From contig JACPEA010000002.1 in assembly GCA_016183765.1 (NCBI GenBank), positions 423,832-487,831 of the forward strand: a DNA stretch of 64,000 nucleotides. The letters are read 5' to 3'. Every line of letters begins with the position of its first letter. The stretch's first letter is position 1. Under the pieces are notes generated by a model. It was not told where the DNA came from and did not search any database. It saw only the letters and a program-made list of their open reading frames with translations. The translations under genes were made by a program, and so were the position numbers. The DNA is from Bacteroidota bacterium (GTDB lineage: Bacteria > Bacteroidota > Bacteroidia > Chitinophagales > Chitinophagaceae). Positions 53,724-62,406 of the stretch are shown here, piece after piece.

Positions 53724-56189
53724 TTATTGGTTTTCCGCTCCTTTTACACGACTGGCTTCTTCACTGGCGCCCCCACTCCTGCGTTGCACATTACCCGTTT
53801 TGCCTTTACTAAAACGGTACGTGAATGAGAGGTTCACAAAACGGGAATCATTCTTCTGCTGAAACTGCGCATCGATATTTCCGAATTTGCTGCCCCCGCT
53901 GGCACGCTGTGTCCAGAAGATATCGCGAATATTCAGTCGCAGCGAGCCCTTGTTCTTCAGCACCTGTTTGCTGACACCCAGGTTCACACTGCCAAGACCA
54001 TTGATGCCCATCACGCCATCTACTGCAGCGGTACGGTAAAAACCACTGGCTTCCAGTCCCCAGCCATGGTTCAGTTTGAACTGCTCCATCACATTGAACA
54101 TGGCGGTAGTGGCTCCGAAACTGTTTATCTCGCCATTGACGATACCGCTGAAACGGTTGTTATACACATTGGCATAGATATTCGAGCTCCACCATTTTTT
54201 GATCGATACCATGGCATTCACTGACAGACCGAATTGGCGCTGGGTGGCAATATTGGACTGTTTGAGTGCGGTTTCGTTCTGCCCGGTATGCTGTTCCATC
54301 ACCTGCTGCATAATATCCGTGGTCTTGGTATAGTTCAGGGTAGTGGTCAGGAAATTGTTGAATGTGTGCGACAATTCGATATTGTGGCTGAACTGTGGCC
54401 GCAGGTTGGGGTTACCCTGTTCGTAAGTGTACTTATCCAGGAAGTATACGAACGGATTCAGGCTCTGGTAATCCGGGCGTCCGATCCTTTTCCCGTAATT
54501 CAGCACGAAAGCGTTTTTTGGATCGGGCTGGTATTGCAGGTACAAAGTGGGGAACAGCTGTACATAGTCCCTGATAAAATTCACACCGGTGGTCAGTTGT
54601 TTGCCGTCTGAATGGGTATGCTCCAGGCGCAGGCCTACCTGGGCGGTCAGTTTCTTACTCAACGGGCGGCTGTAGTTGACGTACGCAGCGTTGATATTCT
54701 CGCTATACACAAAATGATTGCTGCGGTTCAGGTCCCTGACAGTTGTGCCATTGATTACACTGTCGTAGATGGCATTGGCATCTGTACGGATGAAACTGGA
54801 TTTACCACCGGCTTCAAAACGCGCTCCATTCTTCAATGGCTTCAGGAAATCCAGTTTTACACTGTAAATGGTGATATCCTGCGGTAACCTGCCCAATAAG
54901 GAATCGGGTTTTGAACCAGGCAACGGCGCACCACCTGCGTTGTAATAGGTATTGAACAGGTTGACATAGTTCGTAGAATTGTAATTGATATAATCCAGGT
55001 CGGCAGTAAGCTCCGCACCGGCGGTATCCAGCAACTGGCGAAGGTTCAGGTTGGTGCTGAAATTCTTCCAGTCCTGGCTGTTTTCAGAAAGGCCCACTGT
55101 CCGGCTCAGCAACACATTGTTCGGATCGGCGATATTGATCAGTCCTTTACTCCTGAACAACTGATCGCTCACGCCACTATTGAGTACAAAACCTACCGTG
55201 GTCTTCTTCGAAACAAAATAATCCATACCCAGTTTCAGGTTCAGCGGTTCATCCCTGCTGAACATGTTGTTCTCCTGAGAGAAATGTGATTTCACCACTT
55301 TGCTGGCATCCATGAATTTACGCTGGATGAACAGGTCGTTAAAACGTTCCCGGTACGCATAACTGGCATTTCCGAACAGGTTCAGTTTACCGGTACGATA
55401 GTTCATATTGGCACTGGCATTGGTCCTGCCGTACACACCCTGGCCATAACCGGCAGTGATGCTTCCGTTATACCCTACCTGCTTGTTCTTTTTGGTCTTG
55501 ATATTGATCACACCCGAGTTACCGGCTGCATCATATTTTGCGGGCGGATTGGTCATGATCTCGATCTGGTCCATCTGCGTACTCTGCATGTTACGCAGCA
55601 TATTTGCCAGGTCCTGTCCCGAAAGATAGGTAGGACGCCCGTCTACAAATACCTGCACCCCTGTTTTTCCTTTTAAACTGATATTGCCATCCTTATCAAC
55701 GCTGATGCCTGGCGATTTTTCCAGCACTTCCAGTGCGGTACTGCCTGTATTGGTAACGGAAGCTTCCACATTCACAACCGTACGGTCGATCTTTTGCTCT
55801 ACCAGGGGTTTCTGCGAAACCACGGTAACCGCGGCCAGGCTGCCGGTGGAAGGTATCAGTTCGATCGCGTTCAGCGGGTAGAGCGGTTTTTCGGTGCTGA
55901 TCTCGAAACCGTTGCTGTAGTACCTGGCATATCCCAGTGCCTGTACAGACACCAGGTATTTACCCGCTTTGATGTTCTCGATCTCGAAAGCACCATTCTT
56001 ATCGGAAACCGACAATTTCGCCACAGATGAGTCCTTTGCCCTTAACAGGCTGATGGAAGCAGATTCAACGGCTTTCCGGGCGGAATGCACCGAGCCGTTT
56101 ACCTTACCTGCCAGGGTGTTTTGTGCATGGCCAACAAAAGAGAAACCGACGATCCCCAGTGCTGTCAGCATGGTTAGCATTTTTTTCAT
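53724..56189 (-). CDS. TonB-dependent-receptor-like outer-membrane barrel protein
   Basis: Outer-membrane protein of 821 residues with a signal peptide (ending FVGHAQ). A carboxypeptidase-regulatory-like beta domain comes first (about 25-115: AFEIENIKAGKYLVSVQALGYA). A plug domain follows (about 125-225: VVNVEASVTNTGSTALEVLEKSPGIS, KTGVQVFVDGRPTYLSG), then a large beta-barrel to the end. It belongs to the barrel type common in Bacteroidota without a SusD partner, and none is adjacent. Substrate unknown. A palindromic element at 56242-56278 covers its promoter region. Confidence 0.88.
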   Translation of the reverse strand: MKKMLTMLTALGIVGFSFVGHAQNTLAGKVNGSVHSARKAVESASISLLRAKDSSVAKLSVSDKNGAFEIENIKAGKYLVSVQALGYARYYSNGFEISTEKPLYPLNAIELIPSTGSLAAVTVVSQKPLVEQKIDRTVVNVEASVTNTGSTALEVLEKSPGISVDKDGNISLKGKTGVQVFVDGRPTYLSGQDLANMLRNMQSTQMDQIEIMTNPPAKYDAAGNSGVINIKTKKNKQVGYNGSITAGYGQGVYGRTNASANMNYRTGKLNLFGNASYAYRERFNDLFIQRKFMDASKVVKSHFSQENNMFSRDEPLNLKLGMDYFVSKKTTVGFVLNSGVSDQLFRSKGLINIADPNNVLLSRTVGLSENSQDWKNFSTNLNLRQLLDTAGAELTADLDYINYNSTNYVNLFNTYYNAGGAPLPGSKPDSLLGRLPQDITIYSVKLDFLKPLKNGARFEAGGKSSFIRTDANAIYDSVINGTTVRDLNRSNHFVYSENINAAYVNYSRPLSKKLTAQVGLRLEHTHSDGKQLTTGVNFIRDYVQLFPTLYLQYQPDPKNAFVLNYGKRIGRPDYQSLNPFVYFLDKYTYEQGNPNLRPQFSHNIELSHTFNNFLTTTLNYTKTTDIMQQVMEQHTGQNETALKQSNIATQRQFGLSVNAMVSIKKWWSSNIYANVYNNRFSGIVNGEINSFGATTAMFNVMEQFKLNHGWGLEASGFYRTAAVDGVMGINGLGSVNLGVSKQVLKNKGSLRLNIRDIFWTQRASGGSKFGNIDAQFQQKNDSRFVNLSFTYRFSKGKTGNVQRRSGGASEEASRVKGAENQ

Positions 56190-56241
56190 AAAATTGTTTT
56201 ATTCTTGTTTATTTAGTTCCAGTTGTTACTGATTACAGGCT

Positions 56242-56278
56242 AAAACTATGAACTATGTAATGCATAGTACATAGTTTT
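56242..56278 (-). promoter_or_regulatory. Double-palindrome operator upstream of the receptor gene
   Basis: Two direct ACTATG hexamers (56245-56250 and 56252-56257) face two direct CATAGT hexamers (56263-56268 and 56270-56275), with flanking AAA/TTT also symmetrical. The arrangement suits cooperative binding of a dimeric repressor. It overlaps TAGTTTTA on the minus strand, close to a -7 box. The identity of the regulator is unknown. Confidence 0.6.
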
Positions 56279-56375
56279 GTATTTAACGGTAATTTTGCGG
56301 GATAAATGGTATGGAACGGTGAAATAAAAATGAAATGAAACAAAAATTATTTTCCAAACAGGCTGAATACCAATT

Positions 56376-56407
56376 AAAAAGGGAAAAATCATTGATTTTT
56401 CCCTTTT
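56376..56407. terminator. Terminator of the TylF-like gene
   Basis: AAAAGGGAAAAATC pairs with GATTTTTCCCTTTT around ATT; T-rich flanks on both strands. On the minus strand it lies 65 bases after the methyltransferase stop codon. Confidence 0.75.
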
Positions 56408-56471
56408 GTATAGACAGAACAGTCTTTTAGAGGCGAACGCTCAAATAGAAATATTTTATATAATATGTATA

Positions 56472-57200
56472 TCAGGCAACTTCAAAACCAACCTGGTAAA
56501 AGTTGTTGACAGCCCCCAACGGTTTCAGTTGAATATAGAAATTACCCGTAAACTCAAGAAAAGCCTTGAACTCGTGCATGGCAACCGAAAACTCATCGAA
56601 AAGGATCACATCGCCTTTCCGGAGGGTGGGGTACAATTGGGAGAGGGTGTAGATAGTGGCGGAATACAGGTCCGCATCCAGCAGGATCACTTTACGGGCA
56701 GGGGACAACAGGAGATCCCGGTTTGCCTGGATAAAACCCGGCAGGCTATCCTGGAAAAGTCCTTTGACAAAACTTCCCCGTTCATCGGTCTGCTCGGGCA
56801 TGGAGAATTTCATGGATCCCTTATCGTAAAAACTTCCCCATTTTTCCGGCAACCCTTCAAAAGTATCAAAACCAAAAAAACGGGAACCGGGATGCTGGTT
56901 ATGTTGCAACCACCAGCGAAAAGATTCACCTGAGGCCACACCATATTCGAGGTAGATCAGCGGTTCATCTGCTTTTGCATTACGCTGCTGTACAAACTCG
57001 TATAACTGGTAGCGTTTGTGATAATCGCGGACAGGCGTATAATAGTCGTTAAAAACAAATTCATGTTTGTGTTGGCGGATCCAGGTTACCAGCTTATTGA
57101 AATAGGCAAGGAACAGGAATGCTTTGGTAAAAGGTTTGAACAAAAATGTAACGGGAACAAAAAGAAGGAAATCTTTACAGAACTTGACAAGTTGCTTCAT
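56472..57200 (-). CDS. TylF/MycF-like class I methyltransferase
   Basis: SAM-dependent methyltransferase of 242 residues resembling the macrocin O-methyltransferase family. The SAM motif is LEYGVASGESFRWW and the metal/acid region is FFGFDTFEGLPE, then LLDADLYSATIYTL and GDVILFDEF. An N-terminal hydrophobic segment (FLLFVPVTFLFKPF) may bind the membrane. It follows lgt by 36 bases on the minus strand and so is probably cotranscribed. Likely a sugar or lipid-linked acceptor, but this is inference. Confidence 0.82.
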   Translation of the reverse strand: MKQLVKFCKDFLLFVPVTFLFKPFTKAFLFLAYFNKLVTWIRQHKHEFVFNDYYTPVRDYHKRYQLYEFVQQRNAKADEPLIYLEYGVASGESFRWWLQHNQHPGSRFFGFDTFEGLPEKWGSFYDKGSMKFSMPEQTDERGSFVKGLFQDSLPGFIQANRDLLLSPARKVILLDADLYSATIYTLSQLYPTLRKGDVILFDEFSVAMHEFKAFLEFTGNFYIQLKPLGAVNNFYQVGFEVA

Positions 57201-57236
57201 GTTGAACGTTTATACAGCCGTTATTTTTCGGGGCAG

Positions 57237-58397
57237 TTATCCTTCGGTTGATTTTTTGGAGAACCATTTTTCGGAACGAACCATCAATACCAAACCTGCA
57301 ATGACGAGCAAGAGTGAGATCAGCTCTGCCTGTGTTGGTTGGAAAGGCAGGTGTTCGTATTTGGTGTTGACACGGATCTTTTCAATGAAGAAACGTTCCA
57401 GTCCATTCAAAACAAGGTATAACCCGAAGATGCGTCCGGGCACTTTGATGCGTTTGCGCAGGAACCACAATACCACGAACAGGATCAGGCAGGTGATGAT
57501 CTCGTACAAGGCGGTTGGATAAACAGGTGCGGGTAACTGGTTGCAATAGGGTCCTACACATCCCGGAATAGGCACTCCCTCTCCCACCACGTTGTGCGGA
57601 TAGGTATAGGCCCACATCCAGTCGGGCAGCCAGCTGAAGGGTTTGGGGTTCAGATTTACAATACCCCAGTCGCCATCGCCACTTACCTGGCAACCAATAC
57701 GGCCCAGTCCATAAGCCAGCATCATGGTGGGCGCCATGGCATCGCAAAGATGCACCACGCTGATCTTTTTCCTGCGTGCATACAGGATGATGGCAATACC
57801 TGCACAGATCAATCCACCATAAAATGTGAGTCCGCTGAACGACACCAGGGAACCGATAGGATCGGCCACAAAATCATTCCAGTTCTCCAGGTTGTGAAAG
57901 ATCTTGGCGCCTAAGAAACCAAATGCGGCCGCATAGATCACGATATCTCCGACCCTGTCCTGCGGCCAGATGCGGATGGTCCTTTTTTCAGGTTTGGCTA
58001 ATTTCTGTTTGTTCTTCTCCCACCATTTCATTCCCGCAAACAACAGTCCCACCAACATACCCACGGGTAAACTTCCTTTTGCGGACAGGATGAATGCCTG
58101 CGGATCGTTGAGTGCATCCGGTATGGTGAAAGCGCCGATGATCTTATAACCAAAAATGAACCCTACCAGGAAATTGATCAGCAATTCCGATACACTGGCA
58201 GGAGCGCCGATAATGAGAGTCTCTTCTGTATGTACGAATAAACCCTGCTGCTGTTTTCTCCGCAGTTCCAGTGTAAGCACCCAGGCGCAGATGATAAAAG
58301 CGAGGGCCACAAAAAAACCGAATGAGTTCACCAGTTTCAGGCCGGACAACTCTATACCAAAAAGATCTTTGAACGCGTAGTATAAATTGGGATACAT
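57237..58397 (-). CDS. lgt: Prolipoprotein diacylglyceryl transferase
   Basis: Inner-membrane enzyme that adds diacylglycerol to the lipobox cysteine of prolipoproteins. At 386 residues with seven or more helices it is longer than E. coli Lgt, as in other Bacteroidota. The signature region is GLGRIGCQVSGDGDWGI (about 220-237), and LTFYGGLICAG and PVYPTALYEI surround it. Several predicted lipoproteins in this window are its likely substrates. First gene of a unit with the TylF-like methyltransferase. Confidence 0.94.
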   Translation of the reverse strand: MYPNLYYAFKDLFGIELSGLKLVNSFGFFVALAFIICAWVLTLELRRKQQQGLFVHTEETLIIGAPASVSELLINFLVGFIFGYKIIGAFTIPDALNDPQAFILSAKGSLPVGMLVGLLFAGMKWWEKNKQKLAKPEKRTIRIWPQDRVGDIVIYAAAFGFLGAKIFHNLENWNDFVADPIGSLVSFSGLTFYGGLICAGIAIILYARRKKISVVHLCDAMAPTMMLAYGLGRIGCQVSGDGDWGIVNLNPKPFSWLPDWMWAYTYPHNVVGEGVPIPGCVGPYCNQLPAPVYPTALYEIITCLILFVVLWFLRKRIKVPGRIFGLYLVLNGLERFFIEKIRVNTKYEHLPFQPTQAELISLLLVIAGLVLMVRSEKWFSKKSTEG

Positions 58398-58500
58398 GTA
58401 GGATCAGGTCTTAATAAATCGTTAGCGTATTAACGTTGCAATGTTACTCAGAAATAATGATACTGTTGTAGCGGTGATGGGGCCGTGTATAAAAGATCCC

Positions 58501-58532
58501 TAAAAAAGTAAGGCCCCACTTTTTAGTGGAGC
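58501..58532 (-). terminator. Terminator of the bacilliredoxin gene
   Basis: On the minus strand GGGCTCCACT pairs with AGTGGGGCC (one bulge) around AAAA, followed by TTACTTTTTT; 41 bases after the stop codon. Confidence 0.7.
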
Positions 58533-58572
58533 CCATACTTACTAACCCATCTATAACAAAACTAAGTGAAAA

Positions 58573-58989
58573 TTAATTACAGAACTCATCGAACACAGAA
58601 ATTAAATGCTGGGCCAATACCTGTGCCGGGCGACCCTCGATCTGGTGTCGCTCCACCATAGTTACCAACTGGCCATCCTTGAACAGGGCAATAGCAGGTG
58701 AAGAGGGCGGATAAGGCAATAAATGGGTCCTTACCTGGTTAACGGCTTCAGTATCAAATCCTGCAAAACTGGTGGCCAAACGGTCCGGACGCTTCGTGGC
58801 ATTCTGTACAGCCATTACCACACCCGGCCTGCAACTACCTGCTGCACAACCACATACGGAATTTATCACCACTAAAGTGGTACCTTTTTCGGCCAGGGTA
58901 TTGTCTACTTCACTAGCTGAAATCATTTCTTCAAAGCCATTGTCGGTCAACTCGGCTTTCATGGGTAAAACTATCTCTGCTGGATACAT
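58573..58989 (-). CDS. Bacilliredoxin (BrxA/BrxB, YphP/YqiW family)
   Basis: Thioredoxin-fold protein of 138 residues that removes bacillithiol from S-bacillithiolated proteins. The active CGC motif is C46-G-C48 in NSVCGCAAGSCRPG. MYPAEIVLPMKAELTDNGFEE at the start and FKDGQLVTMVERHQIEGR are diagnostic. The presence of bshB1 in the same window supports a bacillithiol-based redox system in the host. Confidence 0.94.
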   Translation of the reverse strand: MYPAEIVLPMKAELTDNGFEEMISASEVDNTLAEKGTTLVVINSVCGCAAGSCRPGVVMAVQNATKRPDRLATSFAGFDTEAVNQVRTHLLPYPPSSPAIALFKDGQLVTMVERHQIEGRPAQVLAQHLISVFDEFCN

Positions 58990-59060
58990 ATTCTTTCTCT
59001 TTTTAATGATACTGCAAAGTTACAACAAAAGTTGAAACACCGAGAAGCTTGTTAAATAGC

Positions 59061-59100
59061 CATTATGTCATGTTTTAATTCAAAAAGGCGACATTATGTC
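59061..59100. promoter_or_regulatory. Candidate activator sites upstream of hsp20
   Basis: CATTATGTC occurs twice (59061-59069 and 59092-59100), 31 bases apart, about three turns of the helix. The second copy is part of a perfect dyad GACAT-T-ATGTC (59090-59100). They lie about 85 to 120 bases before the predicted transcription start, the usual place for a sigma-54 activator. Confidence 0.45.
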
Positions 59101-59154
59101 TTTTTAAGTTGATCAAAAATGTCAAAAAGTAAGCAGACTACTGTAAAAAAGCCG

Positions 59155-59171
59155 CTGGTATAGCATTTGGG
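59155..59171 (+). promoter_or_regulatory. Sigma-54-like promoter of hsp20
   Basis: CTGGTAT, four bases, then TTTGGG. TGG and TTG are exactly at the spacing of the consensus TGGCAC-N5-TTGCA, but three other positions differ (TAT for CAC, GG for CA). The TTG is 47 bases before the ATG. A housekeeping -7 box (TA-GCA-TTTG, one base too long) overlaps it and is the alternative. Confidence 0.4.
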
Positions 59172-59217
59172 CAACCCTATATACCAACTTATTTATCAAC
59201 GTATAAAACGAATAACC

Positions 59218-59646
59218 ATGACACTCGTAAAACAACAAAAACCGGTTTATTTCGGCAACCTGTTTGATGATTTCTTCAACCAGTTCCCCAACAGTTGGGG
59301 TAAAGATGTACAGACCCTCAGTTCAGTACCTGTGAACATTCATGAGACCAAAGAAGGGTATCATATTGAGATGAACGCACCGGGCCGGAATAAAGATGAT
59401 TTCCAGATCAACCTGGAAGATGGTTTACTCACCATCAGCTTCGAGAAAAAAGAAGAGACAGAACAAAAAGAGTACAAGACAATCCGCAAGGAATTCAGCT
59501 ACCAGAGCTTTACCAGAAGCTTCAGCGTAGACGATAAGATCGATACTGCGGGCATACAGGCGAAATACGAAAATGGTGTTTTGAAACTGTATCTCCCTAA
59601 AAAAGAAGAGGTCATTGCCACACCAAAGCAGATCTCTATCCAGTAA
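59218..59646 (+). CDS. Small heat shock protein (Hsp20/alpha-crystallin)
   Basis: ATP-independent holdase chaperone of 142 residues. The alpha-crystallin domain covers about 40-130: SSVPVNIHETKEGYHIEMNAPG, NLEDGLLTISFEKKEE and the A-x-x-x-n-GVL motif as QAKYENGVLKLYLPKKE. The ATG at 59218 was chosen because upstream in-frame codons run into the promoter. A terminator with nine T residues ends the unit. Confidence 0.95.
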   Translation: MTLVKQQKPVYFGNLFDDFFNQFPNSWGKDVQTLSSVPVNIHETKEGYHIEMNAPGRNKDDFQINLEDGLLTISFEKKEETEQKEYKTIRKEFSYQSFTRSFSVDDKIDTAGIQAKYENGVLKLYLPKKEEVIATPKQISIQ

Positions 59647-59698
59647 TCGGATCCAACATATTAGCATACTGTTTCACAAGCAGTTGGTTTTGGTTTAC

Positions 59699-59729
59699 GC
59701 CCCGGGTTTCCACTCAGGGCTTTTTTTTT
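59699..59729 (+). terminator. Terminator after hsp20
   Basis: Short GCCC / GGGC stem (59699-59720) followed by nine T residues. Confidence 0.7.
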
Positions 59730-59792
59730 GAAAAGCAGGGCCTGAACGGTAATATTTCCGCCGAAACAGCTACCTATGCAAAAACCGGTAGT

Positions 59793-60647
59793 ATGAAGTT
59801 TTTCCCTGGCTGCCTGCTGGCACTCTTGCTGGCACCTGCACTATACGCCCAGCAGACCTCCTCTCTTTTGTGGAAGGTCAGTGGCAATGGTCTGCAACAA
59901 CCCTCCTACCTGTTCGGAACTTTCCATATTCTTTGCAAAGCCGATTTCTCCATTTCTGCCGAACTGGAAAATACACTGAAGACCTGCAAGAGCTTTTACA
60001 GTGAGATCAAAATGGACGAACCGGGCCTGCAGCTGCAGCTACTATCAAAGATGACTTTGACCGGCAGAAACATTCCACAACTGGTGGGCGAAACGGAGTA
60101 TAACAGGATCAGTCCGCAGTTCAAGTCCATCACCGGTATGCCGATGGCCATGCTGGACCCATTCAAACCGTTTTTGCACCTGAGCCTGCTGGCGCAGAAA
60201 GCCATTGCCTGCTCCGACCAGGTACAACCCGAAACGGAGCTGCTGAAACTGGCGCAACAATACCGGATGAACATACAGGGCCTTGAAACCATCAACGACC
60301 AGATCGAAGCGATCGACAAAGAACCCCTGGATTCACAACTGCATTCACTGGTAAAAATGCTGCAGAATTTCGACAGCGTGCAGCAGGTCATGTCGAAACT
60401 GGTTGCCGTATACAAGGTACGGGATATCGATTCCATCTACCGGTTCATGAAGCAAACTGGTATGGACGAAGATTTTAAAACAGCTATCATTACCAAACGA
60501 AATGAAAAATGGATACCCCTGATGCAGCAGGCCATGTTGGGCCAACCCTGCTTTTTTGCCGTAGGCGCTGGTCACCTGGGAGGTGCAGAAGGGGTGATCA
60601 GTCTATTACGGAAACGGGGTTACCGGTTAACCCCTCTAAAATTTTAA
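59793..60647 (+). CDS. Exported TraB/GumN-family protein
   Basis: Protein of 284 residues with a signal peptide (LLALLLAPALYAQ). The family hallmarks are at both ends: SYLFGTFHILCKADF (about 38-52), with the GT-H motif, and FFAVGAGHLGGAEGVISLLRKRGY at the C-terminus, with the G-HLGG motif. Related proteins are thought to be metalloproteases; activity here is inference. It ends nine bases before an ECF sigma-factor gene and may be cotranscribed with it. Confidence 0.87.
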   Translation: MKFFPGCLLALLLAPALYAQQTSSLLWKVSGNGLQQPSYLFGTFHILCKADFSISAELENTLKTCKSFYSEIKMDEPGLQLQLLSKMTLTGRNIPQLVGETEYNRISPQFKSITGMPMAMLDPFKPFLHLSLLAQKAIACSDQVQPETELLKLAQQYRMNIQGLETINDQIEAIDKEPLDSQLHSLVKMLQNFDSVQQVMSKLVAVYKVRDIDSIYRFMKQTGMDEDFKTAIITKRNEKWIPLMQQAMLGQPCFFAVGAGHLGGAEGVISLLRKRGYRLTPLKF

Positions 60648-60656
60648 TTTAGCCGG

Positions 60657-61175
60657 ATGCCCGACGAAAAGGAATTCATCGCATTATTGAACCGGCACCA
60701 GAAGATCCTATACAAAGTGTGCAACCTGTATATGGACCAGCATGCCGACCGGGAAGATCTTTTCCAGGAGATCACCCTGCAGGCATGGAAGGCGTATGGA
60801 AATTTCCGGGGCGATGCCAAGTTCTCTACCTGGCTGTACCGGGTGGCGCTGAATACGGCCATCACATTCTTCAGAAAGGAAAAAAGACAGCCGGATATCT
60901 ATGCAACGGACCAGGTTCCGGACAACCACAAGGATACTTATGACCCGATTGAAGAACAGGTAAAAGCCATGTATGCTGCTATCGGCAACCTGTCGAAGAG
61001 CGATAAAGCGATCGTAATGTTATACCTGGAGGACTATGATTACAGGGAGATAGGTGAAATGATGGGCATCACGGCCAATCATGTAGCTGTGAAGATGAAC
61101 CGCATCAAAACCCGCTTGAAGGAAGAAACACAAAAAAATGAAGCGAATTATAATTATCAGACAAGATGGAATTAG
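60657..61175 (+). CDS. ECF-type RNA polymerase sigma factor
   Basis: Sigma-70-family regulator of 172 residues. Region 2 (about 10-80: DREDLFQEITLQAWKAYGNF, TWLYRVALNTAITFFRKEKR) binds the -10 element and core enzyme. Region 4 (about 105-160: LSKSDKAIVMLYLEDYDYREIGEMMGIT then NHVAVKMNRIKTRLKE) binds the -35 element. Its last ten bases overlap the following membrane-protein gene, so the two are coupled. No anti-sigma zinc finger is visible; the membrane partner is the candidate controller. Confidence 0.93.
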   Translation: MPDEKEFIALLNRHQKILYKVCNLYMDQHADREDLFQEITLQAWKAYGNFRGDAKFSTWLYRVALNTAITFFRKEKRQPDIYATDQVPDNHKDTYDPIEEQVKAMYAAIGNLSKSDKAIVMLYLEDYDYREIGEMMGITANHVAVKMNRIKTRLKEETQKNEANYNYQTRWN

Positions 61176-61804
61176 ATGAACTGAAATCGCTGATCAACCA
61201 GAAACTCACCACCGCAGATGCGGGAAGGTCGGGGAATGATATTGCTCAGATCCTTACGCGCAGGACCGGTTCCGTCATCGACAAACTGAAACGCAGTCTC
61301 TGGATAGAGATCTTCAGTTGTATCGGGGCTATCCTGCTGTTTGCCTATTTCGGGTTTGCGGGAGGTAATCATGCCTACCATATTTATTTTTCCGTTTTTG
61401 CAGTATTGACGGCGATATTCCTGGTCATCGTTATCTACCTGCTCAAAAGAACACAGCAGCTGAGCGCCACTGCCCTACCGGTGAAAAGTAATCTGCAAAC
61501 GATCGTACACATCATTGAATCATTCATGAAACGGTATTTCCAGTTCACCATGGGAATGATTCCGGCCTGTTTTGTTTTTGCACTCTTACTGATCTACCAG
61601 GATCACGGATCGATACCAGATGCCGGAACCATTTTCGGCGCTTATTTCAAAACTACCGGGCAGATGTTCCTGTTCCTTATCGGGTACGTTACTTTACTGG
61701 CTGCAGGCATCTATTATTTTACCAGGTGGTACCTGAAAAGACTATACGGACGTTATGTAGAGCAATTAAAACAATGTATCCTGGAACTGGAAGAGCAGGA
61801 CTGA
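61166..61804 (+). CDS. Membrane protein coupled to the ECF sigma factor (candidate anti-sigma factor)
   Basis: Protein of 212 residues. The cytoplasmic N-terminus (about 1-46, MELDELKSLINQKL...RTGSVIDKLKRSL) precedes four membrane helices (about 47-66, 70-92, 128-150, 166-188), and a short charged tail ends the chain. The overlap with the sigma-factor gene, the cytoplasmic helical N-terminus and the membrane helices fit an anti-sigma factor, but no known anti-sigma domain was recognised. Its stop codon abuts directly the stop of the convergent gene at 61805. Confidence 0.7.
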   Translation: MELDELKSLINQKLTTADAGRSGNDIAQILTRRTGSVIDKLKRSLWIEIFSCIGAILLFAYFGFAGGNHAYHIYFSVFAVLTAIFLVIVIYLLKRTQQLSATALPVKSNLQTIVHIIESFMKRYFQFTMGMIPACFVFALLLIYQDHGSIPDAGTIFGAYFKTTGQMFLFLIGYVTLLAAGIYYFTRWYLKRLYGRYVEQLKQCILELEEQD

Positions 61805-62263
61805 TCACTCTTTACAGCCCTGTTTTCTCCGTGTATCGATCAGGTACTGTATTTTCCAGGTGCCGTTCTGCCGGACCAACTGGAAAGAGTTCACACCGCA
61901 GTGGCTGAATTTCCCATTGTAATAGAAAAGATAAGGCGTCCAGGCAATGGCCAGCGCCCCATCTACTTTTACCACTTCAAAAGAGATCCTTTCATCGGCC
62001 GCCATTTTGGGCATAGAACCCATCGCCGTTGCAAAATTGGCCGGTTTCTCATTCCGGATCACGGCTTCCCCTTCTTTGTTGCGGGCAATGGTCTGCATAA
62101 TGGCGCTGTCAGCAAAACAGAACATGACCGCTTTGCCATCCGCATTCCGCATGGCGCTGAAAAGGTTCCCGATCGTGGTCTTGACAGAATCTTCGGCAGA
62201 CTGGGCATGACCGGTCTGAACACCGGCCACCAACAGTAAAACAAGCAACAGTGATTTATGCAT
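61805..62263 (-). CDS. Exported SnoaL/NTF2-like protein
   Basis: Protein of 152 residues with a signal peptide (LLLVAGVQTGHAQ). The rest has the NTF2-like cone fold pattern of the SnoaL/DUF4440 type: VKTTIGNLFSAMRNADGKAVMFCFADSA near the start, and SFEVVKVDGALAIAWTPYLFYYNGKFSHCGVNSFQLVRQNGTWKIQYLIDTRR at the end, here listed by first and last words only as segments. The pocket could bind a small ligand; no enzyme activity can be claimed. Convergent with the ECF sigma unit with no gap. Confidence 0.8.
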   Translation of the reverse strand: MHKSLLLVLLLVAGVQTGHAQSAEDSVKTTIGNLFSAMRNADGKAVMFCFADSAIMQTIARNKEGEAVIRNEKPANFATAMGSMPKMAADERISFEVVKVDGALAIAWTPYLFYYNGKFSHCGVNSFQLVRQNGTWKIQYLIDTRRKQGCKE

Positions 62264-62406
62264 GACCTAATTTTTCTTAAAAATAAGGGATTTCATGCAC
62301 CCTGTATTTATTTTGGATGAATGGGTTTCCGGGATCGCTAAGCCGGCAGTACAAAAAGAATATCCCTAAATTGTAGCTGAATTGGCCAGTATCGTCAACA
62401 CTGCTT

